This document shows, in pieces, positions 11,758 through 22,315 of a stretch of 64,000 nt of DNA (its first letter is position 1; each line of letters opens with the position of its first letter). The notes beneath the pieces are model-generated. The model was not told the DNA's origin. It searched no databases and was given only the letters and a program-made list of their open reading frames with translations. Origin of the DNA: Trochalopteron elliotii (taxonomy: Eukaryota; Chordata; Aves; Passeriformes; Leiothrichidae). The stretch covers positions 996,999 through 1,060,998 of the forward strand of contig JANPWX010000077.1 in assembly GCA_024734555.1 (NCBI GenBank), written 5' to 3'. A program made the position numbers and the translations under genes.

Positions 11758-12297
11758 TGTTGCAACAGCCCTCTTGTTAGTGGGTAGAAATGAGCCAAGA
11801 CATAGACTTCTTGTTTATCACAGTATGAAGAGTCCTGGTTTATTCCTCTTTACAACTTGGCCATCCTGATTCCAACTATTCACTGACTCTGGCTGCAGCA
11901 AGCTCCTACTGTAGGTTTCCCTTGCAGCCCCTGACTACTGGTTATTTCCTGCTAAACTATGACTGCAAGTATTGGTTTGCAGACACTGACTGCAGGCTTT
12001 TACCTGGCTAGACTGCGACTGCAGGTTCCAACAACAGGCTCTAACTGCAGACCCAGAGTGACCTCACAGCAGTGATTCTCTCTCCCCAGGTCCCACCTCC
12101 TCCATGACCCTCTCATTCCCTCTTCTTCCAGGTTCCTCCCCCTTCATGATTTTCCCCTCACCAACTAACCCACTCCTTTTTATCATGCTTAACTTTATTG
12201 GCTATAGCTGTGACTCATCAAGGGTAAGGTTGTGTTGGGTAATTAACACAGCTGTTACTTATCAGGAATGAGGTCACCTGTATTCCCTTCTGCTACA
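11758..12297 (-). mobile_element. Solo ERV LTR, minus strand, 540 bp
   Basis: The ends form an imperfect inverted repeat: TGTTGCA at 11758 and TGCTACA ending at 12297 (6 of 7 matching). On the minus strand there is a CCAAT motif near 12196-12200, a GATAAAAA TATA-like box at 12177-12184 and AATAAA at 11839-11844, in the order expected for U3, R and U5. The flanks GTGTAA and GTGTGG could be a decayed 6-bp target duplication (4 of 6). GACTGCAG recurs in the interior. No retroviral genes adjoin it. Confidence 0.7.
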
Positions 12298-15289
12298 GTG
12301 TGGGTTGTTTTTTTTTTTAACCAGAGTTAAAGAAGAGTTTTAAATTCTCTAAAATAAATTAAGCAATTGCCTATCTGCAATTCTTTTCTCATTGCTTGGA
12401 TATTAAGTTTCTATGTATACTCAATTAGGATATCTGTAAAATAAAATTCTAAGAAAATATGTATCTACTTTTAGACTTGTAAATTAAAACCAAAAAGAAA
12501 CACATCTCTACAATTCTTGATATAGTGCTCAAGAAACATAATCTGCATATTGTCTTTTTCCTCAGCACTTTTTCATTAGTGTCTTCATTCAGCCTTATAC
12601 TAAATTTGCTGACTGACCACTGAAGGATTCAGCAGGTTGACTGCTCTGAACTGCCATTTGGGATTCCAAAATCCTACAATATAAAATGCAGTTAGTCCAA
12701 GTCTTCCTGTCTGTATTCCCAGCTTCACAGTGGAAGTAGTTTAATTACACTGAATTCCCTAATTGTTGCTTAACTACATGTATTAAGGTTGCATCATGTC
12801 AGGATATGCTATATTTTCTGTTAAGATGTGCCCCCTGGTATTTCACATCAATGCTATTGGATATAAGACTATCAGAAAAAGTACCACAACCAGAATTGTG
12901 TCCTATTTGTATATTCTATACAGTGACTTATATTTTCATTTATACCATTTCAAATAGAAGGCTAATCTAATGTAATTTTTTTTCTGCTTTCTTTTCTAGA
13001 ACTACAAACTTTAATATATATTGACTATTCTCCCTATAAAGAGCTTATGTTTAATCTTGAATCTAGTAATAATATACTTTTTTGAACCCTTCCTGTTGAC
13101 TGTTTATGCCTAATATGTTGCTGCACACTGTAGTAAAAAAGGGTTGCAAGTCTAAGTTCATAAATGAAATAAAAAAAATAAAAAGTCATTTCCTAGAATA
13201 GCACAGTATTTTCTAAAAGAACAACTGGAAATAATATAAAAGATAATAGACTATTATTAGGGCTTCCTTTACTGCAGTGAAAAGAAACAATAGAATTACT
13301 TCATTAAGGTTTCTACAATCTCTGTAAATCTGCCCACATTATCAAAGGAAAAGGAAAGAGAAGATCAAAATAAACTATAGGCATATAAGCATATGGATAA
13401 TATGATACTTTAACTCTTGCACATTTCCATTTCTAGGCACAAGTGTAATGAATTTGGGCCTAAACACTACCATTCAAAAAACAGTTTTGCACTTTTATGC
13501 CTTGAAGGTTAAACAGTAAACATTTCTGACCATTTCTGAGCTCACTACTAAATATTGGGTAATATGTCAGGTAATAATCGAGGGTCAAACAACAGCTCAG
13601 AGATATTCCAGAGAATCATTTCAGCAAAGGCTCCCTGGAAAATGAAAGGATGTAAAGAATGTATTCAAGTTTCAAATTTCTGGTAATGCAGAAAACATTA
13701 TGTTATTGTTAGGAGCAGTACTTCAAGGCAAAGTACAAGAAATCTTGTCAACTTTGTGTTCTTAAAAATGTCTGGTGCAGAACCAACAAGCTTTAAATCT
13801 TCTAAAAATTATGACTCCATTTTATTGAAACCTTTGAAAGGAAGCCAAAGAGAACATTTGCTGTGACTTGACCTACTGCCACCCGAGTGCATGTTTTTAG
13901 CTTTGAACTTCCCCTACCCATCAGTTTGGGCATAGAATGCAGAGAGTGAGCTCTAGCAAGAACATTAGAGCAAGCCATCAAGTTGTATTATATTGCTATT
14001 TACAGCTTTTCTCAATAAATTCTTCAATATCAGTGAACAGTTCATGCCTTGTCAAGCAATGCCAGACTGAATCTACATTTTGTGTGCCTTTTTTCTCATA
14101 TAGTTTTTGTTTTATAGGTGAAATGTTGTATACTTACATTTTCTGTGCTATTGCTTCTCCCCTCCTACATTTGAAATGCAAATGACAATATAGTTGGACC
14201 AGATTTAAGAATATTTGACAAACAGAAGGACTGAAAAATCCAAAGAAATACCAAAACTAATTAGGAAAACTGTTAGGAAAACGTTCCTATGGTCTTAGTG
14301 AAAGCTCATTAGAAATTTTCATTGGCTAGAGCAAATTTTAGTTCAGGCTGTAAGGAAATTGTTAGGAAATAGTAGCATAACCTAAAGACATTTCTGCCTA
14401 GCTGAACTGAATGCCTGATTCTATTTGGTACATTCTTATTTGCCATGGCAAATCTGGATTAAAAATAATCAAGTTGAACTTAAAGTTTGTTTCTCATTTC
14501 TGTGATTTGTGCTGTATTTTAACATCTTAGTCTATAAAATTACCCTACTGGTTTGACTTTGTAGCGAAAATCACTTGCCCTATCATTAAAAGAGAGAGAG
14601 AAAAGAGGAGAGAAATATAAGATATGGAAATTTTTGCCTTTGGTATAGAATAAGCAGATGTCTTAGAGAAAATAAGGACATTTTCATGTCCTTTATGTTT
14701 GATCACTTTGTGATTGATGCTGAATATCTATGAAAAATCAATTTTTTTAAATGTGAAATTGCATTCTATCTAAAGATTAAACTATTGCTGTTCAAAAATA
14801 AGTATTTTCATGAGATTATGACCAACCTTTACATTACTATACAACTTAAAACAGATCTCATGAAAATGACTTGTTAGTATGCCATGTTTCTTAAAATACA
14901 TATTTTAAGAATGGAAAAATGAGACATTTTCGTCTAGTTTTGTGTGACAGTTTTGGTGCAGTTATTACTAATAATGAAATTTATTTTAAAGTCTTTTGGC
15001 ATCCTATTGTTTAGTCTGGATATTCTGTATTTCCCTGCTACAATTACTATTTCTTTGACATAATTAGTAGAGTGAGGCACAAAAGAATTACTCCAGTCTT
15101 ATTTGGAAGAACAGATTCCATATTTTCTGCAGCCCAGGAGACTGGGAAGAATTGTGGCATTTAATTTATGCATGACTGACAGTCATGAAAGTCCCACTTG
15201 TCATTTTGTTGTAACTGTGGTATATCTGCACACCAGGACTGTGTCTCTGTGTGTGTAGTGCCCTTGTCATTACTTTCCAGGGTGGTCCA
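12298..15289. other. AT-rich unique DNA, no gene seen
   Basis: No repeat family was recognised. A T-rich splice-acceptor-like site near 12975-13001 (ending TTCTAG) is followed by an immediate stop in its nearest frame. A perfect 13-bp inverted repeat lies at 14804-14867. Confidence 0.55.
14804..14867. repeat. Perfect 13-bp inverted repeat
   Basis: ATTTTCATGAGAT at 14804-14816 pairs exactly with ATCTCATGAAAAT at 14855-14867 across a 38-bp loop. The function is unknown. Confidence 0.8.
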
Positions 15290-15648
15290 GGACCTCTCCA
15301 TGCAGTCATCTGCAGGAAAGAGCTAGCAGACTGCTTTTAAAGAAGGAGTCACCTTGAAACTTCTTCTACCAGCTTTTATTGGTGCTCATGACATCATATG
15401 TTATGGAATATCCATTTGATCAGCTGGGGTCAGCTGTCCTGGCTGTGTCCGCCTCCCAGCTCTTTGTCCCCCTCCAGACTTCTCACTAGTGGGATGAGGT
15501 GAGGAGCTGAAAATTTCTTGACACTGTGTAAACACTGCTCAGCAACAACTAAAACATCTCTGCATCATCAGTTCTGTTGTCAGCACAAATTCTAAACTTA
15601 TCCCCATACTAGGTACTATGAAGGAAATAATCCCAGCCAAACCCAGCA
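15290..15648 (-). mobile_element. ERV LTR, minus strand, same family as the 9.1 kb copy
   Basis: On the minus strand it starts near 15648 with TGCTGGGTTTGGCTGGGA, then the TAGTATGGGG block, the GCTGAGCAGTGTTTACAC block and the CAGCTGACCCCAGCTGA block. It runs to a CCAATAAAAGC region near 15375. Beyond about 15300 similarity fades, so the 3' end is uncertain. It is the best preserved 5' half of this family in the window. Confidence 0.8.
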
Positions 15649-16399
15649 TATTAATAAAGTAGAGAAATTTATTTTCCTGTGAGCAATGGAAGGTAGAAGA
15701 TCTTACAAAAGTACATACTTAAAATGGAGGGATAAAAACCCCAAGCCATCCAGAAAATACAGTCACCCACCAGATCACTTGAAATCTTCCAAAGAAGAGT
15801 TTATAGAAATGACCAAAAAACATTAGGAAGTCATAATTCCATTTTATATCCACTACACTACTTGCCCCTAGACATTCTGTGTAAGACTGTGCTTGAGAAC
15901 ACTATTTGTTCAACACAGGAGTGCTGAGATACCTCCGAAAGCATATGTGGAACATGTTTTTTTGCCTATGGTGAAAGACATGGTTAGGAATATGAGAAAA
16001 GTTTACATTGATAGTTGCAGCATCAAGATTTTATCATGGAGATACAAAATTTTCCATTTACAAAACAAATTACATTTGAAGATGTTCTTAATGTTTAAGA
16101 GATCAAGATGAAATCTTTTAAACAAACAAACAACAAACAAATTTTTTTAAAAAATTTCTTGATCTGTGACAATTACATGATCTCCAAGGCATGGGACAAT
16201 ATTTCAACTTGTTATTCCAGACCTGTAGCTTTCTGTTTAGAGAACTGTGAGCTCTTAGTAAGAATGGCAGTTAAATTGCTGTTCATTGACAAGACAAATT
16301 GAAAGAAAATTCAGGGGGACAAGCTGTCCTTCTACAGAACATATTTTTCTCAGTTAATTTCCTATTTCAATTAGAAATCAACTGTAAGAACATCTAGAT
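15649..16399. other. Unique DNA, no gene seen
   Basis: Two short plus frames (15893-16111 and 16108-16302) abut here but have chance-like composition. No repeat was recognised. Confidence 0.5.
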
Positions 16400-16468
16400 C
16401 CCTTCCCTTCCCTTCCCTTCCCTTCCCTTCCCTTCCCTTCCCTTCCCTTCCCTGCGAAGGAGTTCGTA
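16400..16468. repeat. (CCCTT)n pentamer repeat at gap edge
   Basis: About ten perfect CCCTT units run to 16453, followed by a short non-repeat stretch before N begins at 16469. Confidence 0.95.
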
Positions 16469-16845
16469 NNNNNNNNNNNNNNNNNNNNNNNNNNNNNNNN
16501 NNNNNNNNNNNNNNNNNNNNNNNNNNNNNNNNNNNNNNNNNNNNNNNNNNNNNNNNNNNNNNNNNNNNNNNNNNNNNNNNNNNNNNNNNNNNNNNNNNNN
16601 NNNNNNNNNNNNNNNNNNNNNNNNNNNNNNNNNNNNNNNNNNNNNNNNNNNNNNNNNNNNNNNNNNNNNNNNNNNNNNNNNNNNNNNNNNNNNNNNNNNN
16701 NNNNNNNNNNNNNNNNNNNNNNNNNNNNNNNNNNNNNNNNNNNNNNNNNNNNNNNNNNNNNNNNNNNNNNNNNNNNNNNNNNNNNNNNNNNNNNNNNNNN
16801 NNNNNNNNNNNNNNNNNNNNNNNNNNNNNNNNNNNNNNNNNNNNN
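16469..16845. other. Assembly gap (377 N)
   Basis: A run of N bounded on the left by a pyrimidine pentamer repeat and on the right, after about 60 bp, by purine-rich GGAAA repeats. Confidence 0.98.
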
Positions 16846-16898
16846 GTGGACAGCGGGGAGGACTATAGCCTACCCTAGACCTGAGTTATCCTGTATCA

Positions 16899-17060
16899 GG
16901 ATAAAGAGGGAAAGAAGGAAGGAAAGAAGGAAAGAAGGAAAGTAGGAAGAAGCAATAGGAGCTGAAATCTGCAAAAGGGAAGATAATCCGGAAGGATAAA
17001 TTGAGTGAAAAGGAAAGAGAAAAAAACAGAAGATAGAAATAGAAAGCAAGTAGAGTAAGG
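16899..17060. repeat. Purine-rich GAAAGGAA-type tract
   Basis: GGAAA/GAAGGAAA units are cleanest at 16909-16945 and decay into purine-rich DNA to about 17060. Together with the pyrimidine tract left of the gap, it forms a strand-asymmetric pair around unsequenced DNA. Confidence 0.75.
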
Positions 17061-17185
17061 GAGCACTAACCTATTAAAACACTTTTGTCTCCGTAGACCT
17101 ATTCAAGTGCACACACAAAGTATTGGAGAATTCAACAAAACTTCTCAGTGATTTCTGTCTTGGGCACAGGTTTTTTCATCATTAA

Positions 17186-17262
17186 TCGGATGATGTAGCA
17201 CACACACTGAATTATCACAGTGACAGCACTATGATTATATGTTCCATTAATACATCATCCGA
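17186..17262. repeat. Perfect 12-bp inverted repeat, 77-bp unit
   Basis: TCGGATGATGTA at 17186-17197 and TACATCATCCGA at 17251-17262 are exact reverse complements, with 53 bp between. They contain the only CpGs nearby. It could be the remnant of a small non-autonomous element or a paired protein-binding site; no family was recognised. Confidence 0.75.
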
Positions 17263-17763
17263 GTAGTTGTGATAAGAGCTGTCATTCTGGTGATGCATTA
17301 GTCTGGCCCATCACAAAAGAAACACATATTCCATAAAGATGTAATATAGATATCAATACGTTTTTGTTGCCATTTCTTATTCATTCATTCACTTTCATAA
17401 CAGGCAATATCAAAATCAGAATGCTTTTTAAATTAAATTATGTGAAAAGCCAATATAATTGTATTAAATAAAGGAAGGAATATTTGAGTCTATGCCATAA
17501 ATGAGGAAGTGGGAGCTAGCTGAACCATTGACCATAAAAATAGCACATGCTACCACATTTCTTTAAAACTAATCTAAAGCTATCACTATTTTATTCAAAT
17601 GTTTTCTAGTGTTTCCTCATAAATAACTATTTTATGTGCAGACTCACACTTTTAATAGTAACAGCAATAATAAAGAATAAAGAACATTGTGGTTCTTAAC
17701 AAAGAGGAGGTGTCCCACTATTTTTGAAGGAAGAAGAATAAATTAACAAGTTTAGTTGATTTT

Positions 17764-17893
17764 AAGGCCAGTTTGGATGGGGCTCTGAGCAGCATGGTCT
17801 AGTGGAATGTGTCTCTGCCATTCCGCTAGGCAGGGGGACTGCAACAAGATTATCTTTAATGTCACTTTCAACCCAAACCATCCTATGATTTTA
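17764..17893 (+). mobile_element. CR1 LINE 3' tail, plus strand
   Basis: The order GGCCAGTTTGGATGGGG, CTGAGCAGCATGGTCTAGTG, a gap-ridden GGCAGGGGG part, then a TTTCAACCCAAACCATCC block and CTATGATTTTAT is the terminal 130 bp of CR1. It is severely 5'-truncated but close to the family in sequence. Confidence 0.92.
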
Positions 17894-18759
17894 TCATTAT
17901 TTCCACATGTATTAATAAGCATTAAAGAATACAATGATCCAAAACACATATAATTATCAATTTATGATTATATGGAAGGTCTCCTAGGCAAAAAAGTCTA
18001 CATATGTGTTTGGAAAGCTTGTAATATTCCAGTGATCTGTATATATTTATTATTATTATTATTGTTGGCACGAGCATTTTGAAATGGCAAACAAGCTAAA
18101 GAATTACTGAATTTGTCTTCATAAGCTGAAACTGAAGATATTAATCAACACTTCTGACACTAAATTTCCCAAACCTTGGACCCTACATGTACTGGTAGGA
18201 ATGAAAAAAATCTCTAGAAATATTGCCTGGATGATAGCAGGTGCATCGGGGGGTCTCAACAAGAAATCTCTGATTATTTTGTATACTTTTCTGGTGGAAC
18301 TGGTTTTAATATAGGTGAGTACTTGAATCAAGTTCTCATCGCTAACTTCTCCTGAATTCTCCTCTGTTACTCATGTCTTCATTCTTCACCCTCAGAGCAT
18401 TATATTTTTTATGTAGGCATTCCTTATGGGAAGGTTCTTCCTTCTGCCCAAGTAGTAACTCATCTTGTGGGTTACTTGTGTCAGCCAGCTCAAGGTTGAG
18501 TTCAGGCTTGTCTTCCCCTTGCATGGCCTTAAGGCCAGGCCATTGCTCAGCCTGGGACAACACACAGTCAATAGCACTGATCTATCACTCACATTCTGAG
18601 ATACTGTGCTGCCTGTTGTTTCCCCTTTGTAACACAGGCACTTATTTAGAAAGTACTTCCAGCTGGGCACACTTGACACTATAGCTATCCACCACTGTGT
18701 TTAGGTGTTAGAGGGGCTTCCTGATACTGCACCCCATGCAACCTGAGGTCTGGATAGCT
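17894..18759. other. Unique DNA with a GC-richer part, no gene seen
   Basis: A short (TTA)n run is present near 18045-18063. The part from 18370 to 18750 is more GC-rich than the flanks and holds a 103-codon plus frame overlapped by minus frames. It has no recognised motif and could be an unrecognised old repeat. Confidence 0.45.
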
Positions 18760-18761
18760 AT

Positions 18762-18799
<38 letters not shown>

Positions 18800-18938
18800 T
18801 AATATATTATATAATATATATATATTATATATTATAAATTATACATTATATATAATGTATTATATATATTATATATTATATATTATATACATTATATTAT
18901 ATATATTATATATTTTATATATATTATATATATTATAG
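18760..18938. repeat. Pure A/T (TA-rich) tract, about 180 bp
   Basis: Almost every base is A or T in TATA, TATTATA and AATATA arrangements, giving many overlapping self-complementary segments. Cruciform formation and polymerase slippage are likely. Confidence 0.95.
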
Positions 18939-20120
18939 CTGAGGACTGATCCTTTTGAGGTCATTTTGGGTGGAAATGAGAGCATAGCTTTTCTTTCAGC
19001 AGCCCACCATCACCTTGTACTTTTATGAAATGGTAACTCTTTTGAAAGATGTTGTATTTCTAATTCCCCGGAGATCTCAAGGTTTTGGATAGTTTTGCAT
19101 GGCCACATCCTGTCTGGGAGAAGCATCAGGTTTTCAGCCTAAACCTGTGGGTAAGGAGAGCAGGCAGCAACCCAGTTATACTTGGCCACTCACAGCTTGA
19201 ACTCTCTGCAGGGACCATAAGGACTGCCCCACTTTCTTCTGCTCATCTCATAAGACCTGGCACTGGGTGGCTGGTACCTGCTTTTACTACTAAATGACAG
19301 TTTGTAGGGCTTAAACTGTGCACTTGGTAGACAGGTTAACTACTGATGATATTTTATACAGTGTCCTCTTAAATTGCACTACAGTATTCTTAGCTTAAAA
19401 AGACCCAAATCATACAGAAATGTAGTTTTTATTCTGCTGACTAGTATTTCTGTCTTTTTGAAAACTTACTGATAGTCTTTTATGCTGACTTGGGTATTTC
19501 TAGTTGACATTTTTTCTACTCAGCACTTTGAGATCTTACAGCATGAATTGAATATATTTTAACAAGCATCAATCTGTCACTCTGCAGGCAATTAATAGAC
19601 AGATATCTCGGAGCACTACATATTTATTGATTTTTGTACATTATTGTATGTTATAGCTCACTATACAGACATTCACTTATCACACATAGAAACTGCACTT
19701 ACTGCTGACAAGTCAGCTTCTTACACTAAAGTGTCTGAAAAGAATGGAACAATGAAATTTGGATTATTAGAGATTAGAGCAAAGAGGATTTGAGGGAACA
19801 AAAGGCAGAAATATTCATTTTTAAAAGAAATCCAGTACGCTGTGTCACTATTCTAACATACCTTAAATATCAGCATCAGCACCACTTGAGTTAAAATGGG
19901 AGCTAGGTTTCACTCTTTCTTTTTACCAGTGCCTACATATTTAAAATAAAGTTCTACAATATTAAGACAATGGTAATATTTATAGGCTCAGGAGAGGTAC
20001 TAATTTTACTACAGATTATTTTCTCCATATCTTGCCCCAGGGAACTACTCAGTTTTCCACAGATGATATTCATCTGCTTTTCCCTTTCTGTGTGAAAGTT
20101 AATGGATTCATTGTCATTTC
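18939..20120. other. Unique DNA, no gene seen
   Basis: The part from 18950 to 19320 is somewhat GC-richer and may be an old unrecognised repeat. The rest is AT-rich without recognisable features. Confidence 0.45.
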
Positions 20121-20565
20121 TGTTGCAGACATCAAAAGACGAGGGAACCCCGAAATAATGAGAAGTCTGGGTGAGAGCAAAACGCAGATACGACCAATGT
20201 GGTTAACGCTACGTTCTCCCTTTATTCCTACTAACATGGCAGGTTATATACACTTCTACATAGCTTGCTTTACAGGTGCATCCTCACTGGCATACAGCAC
20301 AGGGAAAAATGCAAACACACATTGTTGAATAAACTCTTAAGGCAGCTACTGTGTCCACACTAATTGCTATACGTATTGTCTAATAGAAAACCCTCTGTTC
20401 CTTGTTAACACCTTAAGGTGTAATTTTTTACTGCGCCACAGACTTGGCAGCTGAAATACCAGCTGTGCCACAACTCCTACAGGCCTTAACTCTGGGGCCC
20501 AGTCTGGGTGATTCATTCCAGTCCAAATACAAGTTACATCCATCTTCCTAAAAAATTCTGCAACA
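20121..20565 (-). mobile_element. Solo ERV LTR, minus strand, alpharetro/beta-like (ERVK type)
   Basis: The ends are a perfect 9-bp inverted repeat, TGTTGCAGA at 20121 and TCTGCAACA ending at 20565. On the minus strand TATATAA lies at 20244-20250 and AATAAA at 20221-20226, only about 18 nt apart. This compact promoter and polyadenylation layout is typical of avian alpharetroviral LTRs. Just downstream is CCACATTGGT, which resembles, from memory, the start of U5 in avian leukosis-type LTRs. The flanks (CATTTC and GACATC) do not form an exact target duplication. No primer-binding site or retroviral gene follows, so this is a solo LTR. Sequence quality suggests it is younger than the other copies. 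Confidence 0.85.
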
Positions 20566-20819
20566 GACATCTTTTCTGCTCCCTATATTCCAGCAGTCCA
20601 TTTGCCAGATTATTTAACTGATTTACATAATTAAGTTAAACCACAATAAATTACTTAACTGGGTGTTTTCAGCTTTTGAAGAAGGATCTGTGTGTCCTCC
20701 TCATACAAAGCATGTGTTTTGTGCCAACAATCCCTTGACACCTGAATCACTAAGATCACAATTAATGTAAGATACCAGTGCATGTAAATGAAAAAAATCA
20801 GTTGCTCCAGACATTTAGA

Positions 20820-21130
20820 GAGTGATTCCCCTCCAGTTTTTGGAGAACTGACAGTGGAGCTGATATTCACACTGCAGCCCATGTTCCAGCCCATGCTGAA
20901 GCAGATTCCTTTCAGGAACTCTGAGCCATGGAGAGAAAACCATGCAAGGTCAGTAATTCTAGTAGAAGTGTGAACCATGGAGAAGCTACGCTGGAGCATA
21001 CTGTTCCTGGAGGACATGGAGAAGATCCATGCTGGAACATGGGAAAAGTGTGGAGAGGAAGGAGAGGCAGAGAGGAATTGTTAGGAAGGGATTCTGTGTG
21101 AGCTAAAGCATGTGGTGACCTGATGCCACA
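20820..21130 (+). mobile_element. GC-richer ERV LTR fragment with repeated CCATG-type units
   Basis: It contains CAGTGGAGCTGATATTCACA, CTGCAGCCCATG and several CTGGAACA/CTGGAGCA units, followed by an AGAGGAAGGAGAGGCAGAGA end. This is the diverged repetitive part of the LTR family that also starts at 63285. The minus-strand frame of 120 codons across it is a composition artefact. Confidence 0.55.
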
Positions 21131-22264
21131 TATCTCATAGAGAGCTCAGTCTTCCTGCCCTCAACAGCAAAGCACAGATCTGTGTAGAGTTCAAGGAAGT
21201 TCAGCTAAAAGCTGCTCAGAAATATCCAGAGAACTAAAAGCATCTGCACTCCCATATCTCCCTGGAAGTTTGAAGATGGTGGCTGAGTAACCTGAGCAGA
21301 ATAGGTGTGTATAATACCTTTCATTATGAAAGGCCTTACACAATTATGTAAGAAAATCTCAGATGTGTGTGACAGTTTAAACTAAAAGATATAAAAACAA
21401 TGTTTTCCTTACCAGTAACTGATACAATGTTCAGTCTAGCCTAGCTTCTTTTTCAGCAAAATTCAGTGTTTTCCTGGATTTCAGCCTGGCTGTCACTACT
21501 GAGGCTTGACTTCAGAACTTGCCAAAGGCAGAGCTGTCGTTCTGTAGGAACCTCCAAAAGTCTGTGCACACTGCCAGTTACCTGCTTGCTCCCTCTCATT
21601 GTATGAATTTCTTCCTGCTGAACAGGTACAGTTGCTCAAAGGAAGAGAAAATATCATCCTTGTAAACATTTCTAGAAAATTTAGTTTGTCATAAATTGAA
21701 TATGGCAAACATCCTCCTAAACAACTCTTTCAAACCCACTGCACTTGATCTTCATGTAAATTGTGAACAAGCAAATTAAACAACAATATATTTCTCACAG
21801 AGGTATTTGATGAAAACAAACAAGCTTTTGGCTTCATAATGTAGAATCGTAATTTTACATACTTTTGATTTGACAGAAATTTGTAAACTAATGATGTTAA
21901 AGCAAGCACTTTTTGACAAATATACACAGTAGAAGCATTTAACTTGAAATGAATTACAGTGCTATTGTGAACTGAAGAACACAGTGATACTAAACTCCCT
22001 TCGTGATAGACAAGAAGCTTCAGTAAATCAGATCATACTTCATATTTCTGAAGGTGTTATATAACTTATTAATAGATAAATATTGTCTCATCAAAGAGCG
22101 TTAAAAACTGAATTCCCTTTTTCAGGTTGGATAAATTCTGATATTTTGAAAGTTGTTAAATTGAAGTAGTAAATTTTAAAATGCTGAAATTTTTAGTGGT
22201 ATCCAAAACATCAAAATGTAGCTTTAGGAAAACTTAAATAGCTAAATATTACTTTTAGACATTT
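21131..22264. other. AT-rich unique DNA, no gene seen
   Basis: No recognised feature. Short frames only. Confidence 0.5.
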
Positions 22265-22315
22265 GAATTCATTCCATTATTATTACTTTTATGCATTAGA
22301 ATTCATTCCATTATT
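22265..22315. repeat. Two-copy 17-bp direct repeat, period 34
   Basis: GAATTCATTCCATTATT occurs at 22265-22281 and again at 22299-22315. It looks like a local tandem duplication. Confidence 0.85.
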
